DNA from: Microglena sp. YARC
Taxonomy: Eukaryota > Chlorophyta > Chlorophyceae > Chlamydomonadales > Chlamydomonadaceae
DNA length: 64,000 nt
Reading direction: 5' to 3'
Assembly (NCBI GenBank): GCA_022414725.1
Contig: JAJSRW010002878.1
Location: forward strand, 1-64,000
Part shown: in pieces, positions 24,641-36,545 of the stretch
How the letters are laid out: each line of letters starts with the position of its first letter
How positions within the stretch are numbered: position 1 is the stretch's first letter
Translations under genes and position numbers: made by a program
Notes under the pieces: generated by a model
The model's database searches: none
What the model was told of the DNA's origin: nothing
Seen by the model: the letters and a program-made list of their open reading frames with translations, nothing else

Positions 24641-27413
24641 GTTTACTTGCAGAAGTCTGATTTGTTTTCATAGCTGCACTCCCTTCCTCAAGAATCCGTA
24701 TAACGCTATGGATTTGATTTTTCGCAAAAGTATGGTTTTTATCTCTTCCTTTATGATCAGCGAAATGCTTAACTTATAAGGCACATTCATTATTTATGCA
24801 GTTCTTTTTAAACGCCTTATTTTGCTCTATTTCTTCTTCTAACTTTTTATAGGATAACTGATAATTAAGTTAGTCTTACCATTTGTAATGTTGATTATGT
24901 CTTCATTATGCTGCAGTACATGTGATTGGTATGTAATTGGGTTTAAATTAATGGGGTGTTTTGTTAATATGGCACTGAAATAAAAGGTCAGTCTACCTCA
25001 AAGTTTCCCTTATTTTGGACTCAAGATTCTTTGTTTTCTAAGGTTCAAGAAATCAATGATAAACCACATAATTATTATTCCGTCAGGTGACAATACAGTG
25101 TATGGCTACCTACTGCCTTTGGTCGCACAAATAATAAGCATTTGAAATTTTTCTAGATATAGTAAGAAGTCCTACATGAACTACTTATCCATCAATCACC
25201 TCATTCAACATTTTATCCCCATCTTAACGACTCTAACAATCCTCTCAACGCCAATCATCGCTCATCTGATGAGTGGAATACCAAAATAATTTTCTCACTG
25301 CCAACCTTAATCTCTGCTAAACAACTAGAAATGCTTATATTTTGTGACAGAGTGAGTAAGAGTAACTTATAAACACTATCTATCAGCTATCAATATCTAT
25401 GAGAATATATTGGAGGTAAAAGAATGACAGATTGTCATAAAGGTAGTAATCATATTATTAATATGTTTACCAACCTTAACTACGTCGTAATAGAAATTAA
25501 TAGTCAAAGTTGTGTTTATCAAACCATGTGTTGAACGTCCAAAAAACACTCTATCAGAAGGGAGTGGTCTTTATTATATAATTTGGAAATCATTTAACTG
25601 GATGTCAAGTGCTATAAATATCGGTCAAATATATGTTTAGAACTTGAGCAGAGCATGCATCCTGTTGCAGGTGCAGGAATTGGGGTGTCAGCGCTTCGCA
25701 ACAGTCCTAGATTGCTAATGTCTACGTCAAGCAAGATAGCCTCCGCAAGAACTTTCTGTAATATTTGAAGAGGTATTTTACAGTAGTTATGTTTATATCC
25801 AATTGGATGTTGCCTCTATGTTTGATCATAGGCAACTCTATGTGTCTCTTACAAGAATATGGCAACTGTTTTCCATATATGCTTTCGCGTTATCTACTGT
25901 GTACGATCTCATGTTGCATTAGATCATCCATCTTTCATCACATTGTTTTTTCAATATCTTTGGAGTAGTCAGGCAATTTCTCGGAATCTTGCAGCTGGGT
26001 AGGCCTGTTTACTTGCAGAAGTCTGATTGTTTTCATAGCTGCACTCCCATTCCTCAAGAAGTCCGTAAACCTATGGGTGAATTTCAAAAGTACTGTTTTA
26101 CTCTTCCTTTTATGATCAGGAAAATGCTAACTTCTAAGCAATTCATTTCATTTTATGCAGTTCTTTTAAACGCCTTATTTTGCTTTCATTGTCTTCTTCT
26201 ACTCTTTCTTATAGGATTACTGATATTAAGTTAGTCTTAACTTTTGTAATGTTGATTATGTTTCAATTACTGCTAGCAGTACATTGTGATTTGGTATGAT
26301 AATTGGGTTTAAATAATGGGTGTTTTGTTTAATATGCACTGAAGATAAGGTCAGCTACCCAAAAGTTTCCCTTATTTTGGACTCAAGAGTTTTTTGTTTC
26401 TAAGGTTTCAAGAATGCACATGAATAAACCACATTATTTATTCCTATTCCCTCAGGTGCACAATACAGTGTATGCTACCTACTGCTTTGTCCACAAATAT
26501 AAGCATTGAAATTTTTTCTAGATATATAGGAGAAGTTCCTACCGAACTACTTATCCAATCAATCACCCCTCATTAAATTTTATCCCCTATCTTACCCCTC
26601 ACAATCCTTATCACCCCCAATCATCGCCCTAGGCGATGAGTGGCACGCAAAAATATTTTCTCCTCAACATTTAATCTCTGCTAAACAACCTAGAAATGCT
26701 TATATGTTGTGAACGCAGTGAGTAAACGTAACTTAATAAACACTATCTATCAGCTATCAATATCTTAGTTGAGAATATATTGGAGGTAAAAAATGCACAG
26801 AATTGTGCAATAAAGGTAGTATCACCTATTAATTATATGTGGTGTACCACTTAAACTACGTCGTAATAGAAATTAATTAGCAAGTTGTGTTTTCAAAGAC
26901 CATGTCGTTGAATGTCAAGAAACTATCACTCTATCAGAAAAGGAGTGTCTTTATTATGAAATTTGGATATTTAACGTTGGATGTCAATGCTAAAATATCT
27001 CAAAATATATGTTTAGAATTGAGCAGGAGCATTGCATCCTGTTGCAGGTGCCAGGAAGTTGGGGTGTCAGCGCTTCGCGCCCCAGTCCTAGATGCTAATG
27101 TCTACTAAGCAAGAAGCCCCAGCAAGAAACTTTCTGTAATATTTGAAGGTATTTTACAGTAGTTTGATGTTATGATCATATGGATGTGCATTCTATGTTT
27201 GTGTTCATGCAGGAGCTTATGTGTGGTCTCTTACAGCAATCATGGCAAAATCGGTAACTTTCGCATATATGCTTTCGCGTTCGATTCTAACTTTGGTCAC
27301 GATCTCATGTTAAGCAATATATACGATCATGGGCCATCTTGTCAATCACATCTGTTTTCATATTCTTGGATGTAAGTTCCAGGCATGCTTCTCGAATCTT
27401 CGCAGGCGGGTAA
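24638..27413. repeat. 1.37-kb direct duplication of intron-like sequence
   Basis: The segment beginning GCCTGTTTACTTGCAGAAGT at 24638 recurs at 26004. The two copies (24638-26003 and 26004-27413) run in parallel through landmarks such as TTTCCCTTATTTTGGACTC (25004 and 26367), GGTGTCAGCGCTTCGC (25683 and 27062) and ATATGCTTTCGCGTT (25876 and 27266). They differ by many small indels. A short exon-like piece near GTGTCAGCGCTTCGC is present in both copies but has no identified product. Confidence 0.85.
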
Positions 27414-30400
27414 AGGAGCCTAAGTTAATAATTGAATGGAATACTACATTTTCGAGTGCTAGTCCTAGTGGACCTGTGGCGCACGATTATTGTAGTTTTA
27501 TTTTCGTTCTCCTCTTATCTCATTTGTTTTATTTGTTTTTATTTTTTGACCGGAAGGATCATTTTTGTATTTTTGCTGGCATTTATGGAATTTTTATAGG
27601 TTGAAAAATTTGGCGTTCTGCTGGGCTCAGTCAGAGGAGGATCGCTAGGAAAAATGCTACGGTTTTCAGTGGTGAGGAATGATATCCTGAATTTTGTGTT
27701 CTTTATCGTGGTTGGTGATTTTTTTCCTTGACGTAGTTTCTGAGAGCACATTACCTGTTGACTTTATTGCGTTGATGGATTTTGATAATATGGCAATACA
27801 GATCATTTGGCCCCAATCATTCCCAACCTGTATGATTTAGAATTGGACTTCCACTTGTTGCTTTAATTTTCTAGCCTCAAAATGATATCCAGTGTTGTTT
27901 CTTAAATATTTGTCTGTGCGCAATAATTGTCTGAATGAGTAAAGTAAGTTAAAAGAGTAACAAGTCAAATATCTTATTTATTGTAGATATTTTAAAAATA
28001 GGTCAACCTGCCTTAGTGCTCTTCTAGTTTAATGTTCATTGTCTCAGGTTAGCATGAATACAATTTCAGGTTTTCTGAAAACGAAAACTTAATACTATGC
28101 ACAATAGCTTAGCAGCTTGAAAACTTTATTCGTTTCTATGATCAGGCGGCCAGTCCAAAGTTAGAATACTGGTGTACAAGGTTTCAATTATTGGCAGTGC
28201 AACCTTTTACAAAGATATGCCTTGTTGGATATGTTGGCTTCATGTGGCTAGGCGTTGAAGATTGTTGCCACGCTTAAAAAACTGCAGATTACGTTGTTCT
28301 AAATTCAATTATATAATTGTATACTACCATTGCGCTAATTGGACAGTATTTCTGGTAGGTTGCTTAATCCACCACTGCGTTTGGAGATAGAAAACCTTTG
28401 CCGCCACAAGATTTTAGATCTTAATCGGTGATTTCTCGCTTCTTGCACAAAATGTAACCCAGGTTTCCACTTGCTCATGTAGTTTGCCTACAAGGTATTG
28501 TTTCTTAAATTTAATTACTACAGCATTGTTATCTTCTATGCTGTTCGTAAGCAACATCCATGTCAGTGGTAATATAGTATAGCAGCTTTGAGATGGCATG
28601 TCAGATTCCAGTAAAATTGTCAGCAAGTATGCTGGAGTATCACATATCAGAATATCCATGTTACAAATGGACAAGCTGTGATGAATGTAATCTCAACCCC
28701 AGTAGTCTTACAAGTATAAAACCAGTTCTACATGTGATACTAATCTATGTGCCTATAATGAGTGGAAAGATAGAGATTACGGTAATGTACTGGGATGCCA
28801 TGCTGTTTATAGAACCTAAGCGACATGATTTTCACGTGTATATGTTTCAGTCATAAATTTCTGTGCTAGCTTCTCAGGCAATGCTTCCACCTGAGTAGGG
28901 CAATCGTCTGATAGTGGTGCCACCTCTGATTTTACACAACATGGAAAACACTAGGAAGGGCATTTCTGATTCTAGGTATGGTGTGAGGCCTGTGAGAATC
29001 TATCTTTAAACCATTCGCTAAAATGAAATCATGCCAAATACACAGGAATACAAGATCCTTGCGCTAGAATATGGGATGCTGGGACAGTCACACATGCTAT
29101 TGAGCTATATTATTTCTTCCCTGCCCTGAAAACTTTATGTTTGTTGACACCTTGAACAATCATTTTTTTTCTGGAGTTGTCTTCATCATTTAATTATTTA
29201 TAAGTTCACCACTGCGTCATCCAGTTTCCACGCTTGGATTTGATTAACCAGTGGTGAGTTATGTAGAACTGCTTGTCTTGATTGTTTATCTTTTGCCAAA
29301 TAATTCTTGAACTTGTACTAAATCTTGGAGATAACTGAAGGGTGTGCTACTATGGTTGAGAGTTGAGATTAGTTTGTTTCGTGAAATTTCATATGTGCAT
29401 ATTTTTTTTTGAAAGAAGTCAAATTTCATAAATTGTACGTGTGTTATGCTCATAGTTGACTTCTACAATTCCATGTACTTGTTGTCTTTTAGGTTTGTGC
29501 AGCACCCTTTCTTTTACCAATCGCATTGACCTATATTTTTAGCTTTGGCTGGATTAGACCATTCTGTTAATTACTTAATTTCATTCCATTTTAACGGTAG
29601 CTATATAGCTTCTGAGTTCTGAAGTTCATGACAATGAAACTGTGGATGCTGACTTCTGACCATTGGTAAAACCTGGTCTAAGCTTAGTAAAAGTTACCAT
29701 TGGTCCTAAAGGAACATCAATTACCAACCAAAAGTATTATTATTGTGTTATGCTGTTCAAGTGAACGTTTCATAATAAGTTGCAAAAATACTCATTATTC
29801 TGATTGTGACCTTAAAGGTTTAAACTACATACACATTTTTGTTTTTGCTGATGCATCACAACCTCTTGCTTTCAAGTACTGTCTATAGCATGTGGTCCTT
29901 ACACTAAAAAGGTTTATCTGAAGCCATAGATATTCCTTATCATATTGCCTTTCTGCAGAAAGAAAATTCTCTTGTATAGAACAAATTGCAAACTTCTGTG
30001 CTAATTTCTACTTCTACACCTTTTATTCTATCCCTAAATATCTGTAACCCAGTTTGTGACATCTAATTTTAAGCTTTCCTTCTGTGACAAAGGCTGGTCA
30101 TGCCCTGCATACTGATTCCTACGGCATTTGTTGGGAAGGAGCGCTGTGGGCCAAGAAAACCTTGCTGAGCAATGTTGAAAGCATATGGATACCGCTGCTC
30201 CGTCGATAATGGCAAGGACGCAAAATTTCAAGGATACAAACATAGGATGGCCTTCTTCCAGCTAGGCCATGCCAGTACCCAACTATTCATCTTGCAATTA
30301 TCTGCCAGCCATTTTTCCATCTATTCCTTTCTCTCTCTTTCTTTTTTGATCTGATGAATCATGTAGCCCATCAGCATCTGTACAACCTGTTTAGTCTTGC

Positions 30401-30560
30401 AAAGTTGCAATTCAGCATAGAAGTAGATGCCCATGTTATCTGTGTGTACAGTTCCGAGCAGCCAAATACAACTCAAACTGAACCCTTCTCTCCCTTTTTA
30501 TCCTCTGATGTGGATGGAGAAAGCTGCCATCCAACAGCGATCACCCAGGCCTCGCCACGT
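27414..30560. other. AT-rich region without an identified gene
   Basis: The base composition is intron-like, and AG/GT splice-like words are frequent, so this could be the intron-rich remainder of the unit starting at 23 kb. No exon with a recognisable protein was found. Open frames are all under 95 codons and lack domains. Confidence 0.3.
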
Positions 30561-30965
30561 CGTGGGGTGGCTTGGCTGGCCTCCCTTTTTCATGTCCCCG
30601 AGTGCGGATAATCGAAGGAAGCCGAGGTGGCGCCAGTGCGGGCGGGCGGCGAGCGACGCGTTGGATTGGAATGGATGCGGAGGCAGGGGTGGGGTCCGTG
30701 GAGCGCGAAAAAGGGACGAAAGCGACGGGCGACCGTGGAAGAAAATGGTTTCACGGGGAGGAGAGAGGAGGTATCGAGGTAGCCGTCGATGATGGATGAG
30801 TCGGCCGCGTCGTAGGCGGCCGGTGCCTGGCTGGTGCGCAGGCAACCGCGCACGGCACGCGACGAAGCGCGGTGCACTTCGGACTTTCTCCCCGCCGCCG
30901 CAAATTGGCCGTCGCCATCGCGGAGGACGCCGACGTACGCCGTGGTGGTGGTGGTCTGCCGTGGC
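30561..30965. other. Isolated GC-rich island, gene-fragment-like
   Basis: A sharp GC-rich island of 400 bases is open in four overlapping frames on both strands (up to 121 codons). On the minus strand a frame from 30877 starts MHRASSRAVRGC, Ala/Arg/Ser-rich and organelle-presequence-like. Multi-frame openness makes chance likely. It could be a captured first exon or a CpG-like promoter. Confidence 0.25.
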
Positions 30966-31099
30966 GTGGTTAAGCCTGGGCCTCTTATCGCTACAGCTTT
31001 CTCCTATAACTTACAAACCTTTTCTAATAGTTTCGCTTTTTAGTCTAAGATTTAAAAAAGGTATTAGTTATATAATTGAAGACATATAAACTCACGAGC

Positions 31100-31300
31100 T
31101 ATTAAAAAAACCAGAAAACCTATACAACAGTATCTCGTTAGAACGCGGAACGCGATACCTTTATAAGACAATCTAATACTGATACCTATTGTGTTTACAG
31201 CTGCATGGTACGATACCTGTGATATCTGTTACCCGGTATCTGTGATACCTAAGACCTGATACATGTGATACTCGTGCAAGAGAATAGTTAATATGTCTAT
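31100..31300. repeat. Degenerate GATACCTGTGAT-type tandem repeats
   Basis: Variants of GATACCTGTGATA recur about seven times between 31155 and 31275 (GATACCTTTATA, GATACCTATTGTG, GATACCTGTGATATCTG, GATACCTAAGACC, GATACATGTGATAC). Spacing is irregular. Confidence 0.55.
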
Positions 31301-31348
31301 CCCGTTACAACGGGATTCCGTTTTGGTAGCAGCCCTTAAAAAACCCTA

Positions 31349-31601
31349 TTCCCTTCATTTTAGGTTATAAGACGTCTTGACTTTGGTCAAAGTTAAACTA
31401 TTTCAAGTCGGATTAAGTTTATAAACAAATATAGTAATATTTATAATACTAAATTAGTTTTATCAAATCAATAATTAAATATATTTTCATAATAATTTGT
31501 CTTAGGTTAAATGTTACTACTTTCTTCTACAAACTTGGTCAAACTTAAAACTGTTGATTTTGACCAAAGCTAAAACGTCTTGTAACCTAAAACGGAGGGA
31601 G
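31349..31601. mobile_element. Stowaway MITE (253 bp)
   Basis: The left end TTCCCTTCATTTTAGGTTAT follows TA (31347-31348), and the right end GTAACCTAAAACGGAGGGAG precedes TA (31602-31603). The inverted termini, the interior GACTTTGGTCAAAGTTAAA with its inverse near the right end, the size and the TA target duplication are all standard for Stowaway (Tc1/mariner) MITEs. Confidence 0.88.
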
Positions 31602-31603
31602 TA

Positions 31604-33465
31604 GTTTTTTAAATTATTAAAAGGTATATTAATCAGGTGTTTCTCGTAACTGTAACTATGTAAGCTCTCTAAGGCTGTGTTTGAGAAAGGGAAGATAGAG
31701 AAGATTAGGAAGATACGCAAAACGAGTGAGCTATTAGTGCATGATTAATTGAGTATTAATTATTTCAAATTTTAAAAATGGACTAATATGATTTTTTAAA
31801 GGGCACCTTTCCTATAAAAAATTTTTCAAAACCATCGTTTTAAAGTAGTTTTGGAAAGCCGTGCATGGAAACGATTTGAAAATCTATTATCTCTAGAAGG
31901 AAACGCTGCTAAATTTCCAAGTGAAGATTTGCGCTTTCCCCCTCACTGAGGCGAAAGCGAGCTGGCACTTGGGGGCTTCCAGGGCGAAGGCAGGAAGTGG
32001 AGGAAAGCGTGCGAGAAGCTGAACGAGATTTTCATGTTGTTGGTCAGAGTTGGACGGATGCTTGGTGACTCTGGTCCTTGTCCTACTCTACTCGCTGAAT
32101 TCAATTATTCGTCGCTTTGGCTCCAGTCGTGATGCACCTGTACGTGTCGCCTTGATCACTTCCAATCAAGGAATTCGAGGAGTTCTACATGTAGGAGCGT
32201 CAAGCCTCATTGGTTCAAAATTGAACCAGAACAGAACAAAGCTTACTATCATGTTCCAAAGCCAGAGAATAGGCCTGCTACTCCTGCTAGAGAGCCCAGC
32301 ATTCTTTTCTTGGAGGCCACGTCTCAAGTTGCCAAGTCAAGGCTTTTTATGTCACATACAGAATAGGCTACCTTTGGGGATTGATTAGACATGAAAGGAG
32401 TAAACATCCTACAGCAACCAGCAAGACGCGAGCAATGGATCCAACTTGCGCCGGGAGCAGACCACTAAGCACGCTACAGCTTCAAGCTGGCCATTTTGGC
32501 TTTAATGATTTGCTAACTAAATCGCTTTCCTGCAAATTATAAGGCGTAGCATCAAGTTGTTGTCATGCAACTGCTTGCGTCTGCATACACAACAACGGAT
32601 GCCTGTCATGCTTTTATGAGGCCCCTGCATAACTAATAACCAACAAATGGCACAGAAGTACACAACATCGATGTCAAACAAGACGCAAATAACACAAACA
32701 CCTCTCGCAAATGGACAGGCATCTACAGCAGAAGGCAGCAGCTGCATGCTGCTACTTGTAGAACAAGTGGAGTACGTGCTGTGCACTTGAATAAAATTTG
32801 GAGTTCATTAAAAAGCCCCAACTTGATTAAGCTGTGCGGCTCTGCCATGCCCATGCCCAAAAAGATTCGCCATCAGGTGGATTTAGTTAATTAACCGCTT
32901 GCTAACCATCGAAAGAAGAACCAAACCAATCCTTTCTCGGGACGCCACGAAAAAGAAGAAAAAAATGGAGAAGAAAAAATTGAGCTCCAAGATTCCCTAG
33001 CAAGCACCTTGAACGCACACCAACACCAGTAGTGCCGCTCTTTCTCCCATCTTTTGGAGGTTACTGCAGTTTTCATGGCAGGATCCAGATCTTCTCCTCG
33101 TATTTTTATACTGCAGATAAACCTGGCACAGTGTGCTGACCTGCTGATAGTGCGGCCATGGTTTCGTCTGTGTCATGCAATGACACATGCTTTGTTAAGT
33201 GGTCCCTGATCAGTGATCACCCAGTGCACAGCCGCGTGTACGTTTGAGTTGCTGCTCGGCTGGAGAAAAGTTGCAGTAAATTAAGCGTGCAAGTAAGTTA
33301 AGATAGGAGTATCTCATAGGCGTCTCGGTTAACACAGTAATCTATACCCAACAGGTATGACCAAGGAACTTGTGTATCATCATTTCTACTAGGTTTGTAG
33401 TGTCTAGTGTGTATTCTCAATGCAGAGCCCGAGCCCGAAGTATCTTACGATCTTCCAGTATCTCA
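31604..33465. other. Spacer without an identified gene
   Basis: Composition is mixed. Open frames of up to 112 codons (32050-32388, plus) have no domain I recognise. Bases 31740-31900 resemble common rice repeat interiors (AAACCATCGTTTTAAAGTAG) but have no clear borders. Confidence 0.3.
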
Positions 33466-33834
33466 GGGCTCCTTTGATTTGTAGGAAAAATATAAGAATT
33501 TTGGAGGATTTCAATCCTATTGAAAAAAATTCTATGAAGGCCTTTGAAACAAAGGATTGAATCCTACCAATCATTTAAAATTGTATGGAATGGGTAATCC
33601 TATGCACAGTTTGGAGAAAAGTTAGCAAGAGGTCTAACATCTTGAACATTTCCTCTGAGTCTATCTCTCTCATCTGATTCCTGCATTTTTTCTGTGTCCA
33701 ATCAAACGGTCATCACTGTGTTTTCTCCTTGTGTTTTGCCAAATTCTCTGATTTACAACTGTATTCCTGTCAACAATCCCATGTTTTTACTTAATTCCTC
33801 TGTTTTTCATACTACGATTTCAAAAAAGGGGCTC
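33466..33834. mobile_element. Non-autonomous DNA transposon, GGGCTCCTTTGAT / TCAAA..GGGGCTC termini
   Basis: The left end GGGCTCCTTTGATTTGTAGG and the right end ACGATTTCAAAAAAGGGGCTC are inverted repeats allowing for indels. Near both ends lie AGGATT...AATCCTATTG and ATTCCTCTGTTTTTC, typical of an abundant rice MITE family, possibly hAT type. An 8-bp target duplication could not be confirmed. Confidence 0.6.
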
Positions 33835-34577
33835 TTTATAAAAAAATAAATCATCCTTAAGATAGAACGTGTTTTAAAACTGTAAAAAAGCTTTAATAGT
33901 ATTATTTTTCTTATACTATTTCGCTTATGGCGTTATAAAATTTATATCATACGGAATGATATTTTTAAAACATGAATCAAATTGAATAATCAACGTCTAT
34001 ATTACTGAAGGAAGGGGACTATATTGTTCAGAGAAGCAATAGGATCTATTACCATTTGATTTCTGAACCCTCGTTATTCACTAATGGTGTTAATCCTATG
34101 CACAGGTTTGCGAGAGAAAAGTTTAGCAACGAGGTCTAACATCTTGGAACATTTCCTTCTGAGGTTATCTCTTCAATCTGATTCCTGCATTTTTTCTGTG
34201 GTCCCATTCAAACGGTCATTCCTGTGTTTTTCCTTGTTGTTTGCAATCTCGATTTACAACTGTATTCCTGTTCAATAATCCCATGTTTTACTATTCCTCT
34301 GTTTTTCATTACTACGATTCAAAGGGGGCTCTTATAAAAAATAAATCCTCCTTAAGATAAACGTGTTTTAACTGCCTAAAAAAGCTTTAATAGTATATTT
34401 TTCTTATACTATTTCGCTTATGGTTATAAAATATAGTCATACGAATGTATTTTAAACATGAATCAAAATTGAATAATCAACGTCTTATATACTGAATGGA
34501 AGACTATCATTTTCAGAGAAGCAATAGGATCTTATTACCATTTGATTTCTGGAACCCTGTTATTCACTAATGGTGTA
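33595..34577. repeat. 0.49-kb direct tandem duplication cutting through the MITE
   Basis: Copy one (about 33595-34088) and copy two (34089-34577) share AATCCTATGCACAG, GAGGTCTAACATCTTG, ATTCCTGCATTTTTTCTGTG and TATTCACTAATGGTG. The junction falls inside the MITE, so its 3' part is present twice (again about 34090-34332) while its 5' end is present once. Copies differ by many single-base indels. Confidence 0.85.
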
Positions 34578-35204
34578 GTTTTTGTTAAACAAAGAGGTCT
34601 CCTAACAATGATCAAGTTTTAATTGACTTGGAACCAAAACATTTTGAATGAACAGAAAAGAAAAAAAAAGAGAGTAGGTGCTCTCCTATTATGTGTGCCA
34701 TTTTAAAACATCAAAGGTTAGGTGCAAGATCACCGGAGAAAAGGAGTAATACAAGTACTAGTATTACTAGATTGGTCGATTGGTTCTGTGCACGTAGATG
34801 AAATCATGAAAGCATAATGATGTCAAAAGAGCTTGCGCAAGCAATTTCAGGTACTCGCTCATCACGAGCCGAGAATGGATGGATGATCCAGCGAATTTTC
34901 TTGGGCAGATTTTGCTGGATGATGTGACTATAGTTGTACTCCACCCAACAGTGGGGCAGGCAGTTCGAGCGGTCCGGTTTTCTAAATAAGCTCAGTTTGG
35001 TGGATTGCTTTTGCGTTGGCAGTTACCCATTTGCTGTGTGCAAAACTCTGATTTTACTATGGTTGTTTATCGTTGTTGTTGGTCCCAAAACCGAGAACGA
35101 TCTCTTTGGCCACCGACCCATTGGTCTGTTGCTTATATTGGGATGAACATTTTGTTGGTATACTGGCGTAGCATTTTTGTGATTGTTTTTATTCTTAAAA
35201 TATA
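34578..35204. other. Spacer, nothing recognised
   Basis: AT-leaning sequence with a 9-A run near 34667. Overlapping open frames around 34934-35259 have no domain. Confidence 0.3.
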
Positions 35205-35493
35205 CTCCCTCCATCTACTTTTGATAGTCATATTTCCAAATCTGAAAAGTTTATTTTGATAGGCATATTTTAATCCAACAACCTATCCTCTTAATGATTT
35301 TCTCAAATTTAATGCGTGACTCACCATTCTTCCACACATGATTGGCTACATGGGCATTGAGAAATGTAAATATTAATGAATCGCTTATTTACGAGGAATG
35401 ACTAATAGCATGTTTAAATGGATGATAAGTAGAATTACTTATCATTGGTCTGTGTGTCAAGATAAAATATGACTATCAAAAATAGATGGAGGA
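35205..35493. mobile_element. Stowaway MITE (289 bp)
   Basis: The left terminus CTCCCTCCATCTACTTTTGA follows TA at 35203-35204. The right terminus ATCAAAAATAGATGGAGGA precedes TA at 35494-35495. TTTTGATAGTCATATTT and AAATATGACTATCAAAA form the long inverted arms. Confidence 0.88.
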
Positions 35494-35669
35494 TATGATT
35501 AACAATCAAACATGATACGGTATTGACCATTGGACCCAAGTCCAAAATAGATCATTAGAGCTAATTGTGCATAACAATTATGGTACGATTTAATATTCTT
35601 CTTCTTGTCATTCTATTTCAATTTTTTTAAGATAATAATTCACCCTGCTTTGTTTACCTCAAAGCTACT

Positions 35670-35916
35670 AACAGTCCCAAAATATAAGTATTTTTTAACT
35701 TTGACATGATCTTTAAGATGCTACTTTGACTAACGATATCTATAAAAGTGAGATGTTTCAAATAAAAAGAGTTGTATATTGTGTTTGTTTAATGATAAAT
35801 ATAGTAACATCAATTTTACATGGTTGATCTTTTTTATCTTTTGCTATTAATAGCTAAAGTTACAAATATTTGACTTGACACTATACTAATCATATTTATT
35901 TTTAGGACGGAAGAAG
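35670..35916. mobile_element. Stowaway-like MITE with a worn left end
   Basis: CCCAAAATATAAGTATTTTT on the left pairs with ATATTTATTTTTAGGACGG on the right, and the right end GGACGGAAGAAGTATA fits the Stowaway consensus. The interior TTAACTTTGACATGA...TATTTGACTTGACACT is the familiar arm pair. The first bases of the left terminus are missing. Confidence 0.65.
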
Positions 35917-36311
35917 TATACGAACCCATCACACCGTACTAGCACTTCCTAGTACTACTAAACTAGTAAAATACCCTACTCCATTTGTTTTCTTCTTACA
36001 GTGATGTACTTAGTGTATCAAATTGATCATCTCTGGGCAACTAAACAGGCAAGTACCTGTTGGCCTGACTGCTTGAGCCTGTCAAGTGCCGGAAGTTCAC
36101 ATGATTCTTCCATCATGCCCTGTCCGGGCACTTGCGCCAGCCAAGTCCCATCACATGCCACACATCGGCGTCACCTCATTTGATCCCCAAGCCACGAGTA
36201 AACCTTGACCAATCATAGCCCCATAGTCACAGAGCGCAGGTTTTATTCTACGCCTTTCTACGGTGTGACCTACGCTGTGGCGTTGGTAGGAACCGCAGGT
36301 GTTTGGGACGT
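35917..36311. other. Spacer, nothing recognised
   Basis: No coding or repeat structure with borders is seen between the Stowaway-like element and the Tourist-like MITE. Confidence 0.3.
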
Positions 36312-36545
36312 TTAGAGCAAGGTGTAATAGTATAGCCCACTGCTAGCTCCAATATAGCCGATTCTAATAGCTAATTTATACAATAGTTGCTTGCTATTAC
36401 GATAATATATGGTCCCACCTGTCATACACATATTGTGTCTTGGAGTCCGTACTGCAGCTGGCTACAGATCTATAGCCTGCTGCTCTTCTCTCTCATCTTT
36501 TATCTCATTAAAATATGTTTATAGCTGGCTAATAGTTTGCTATTG

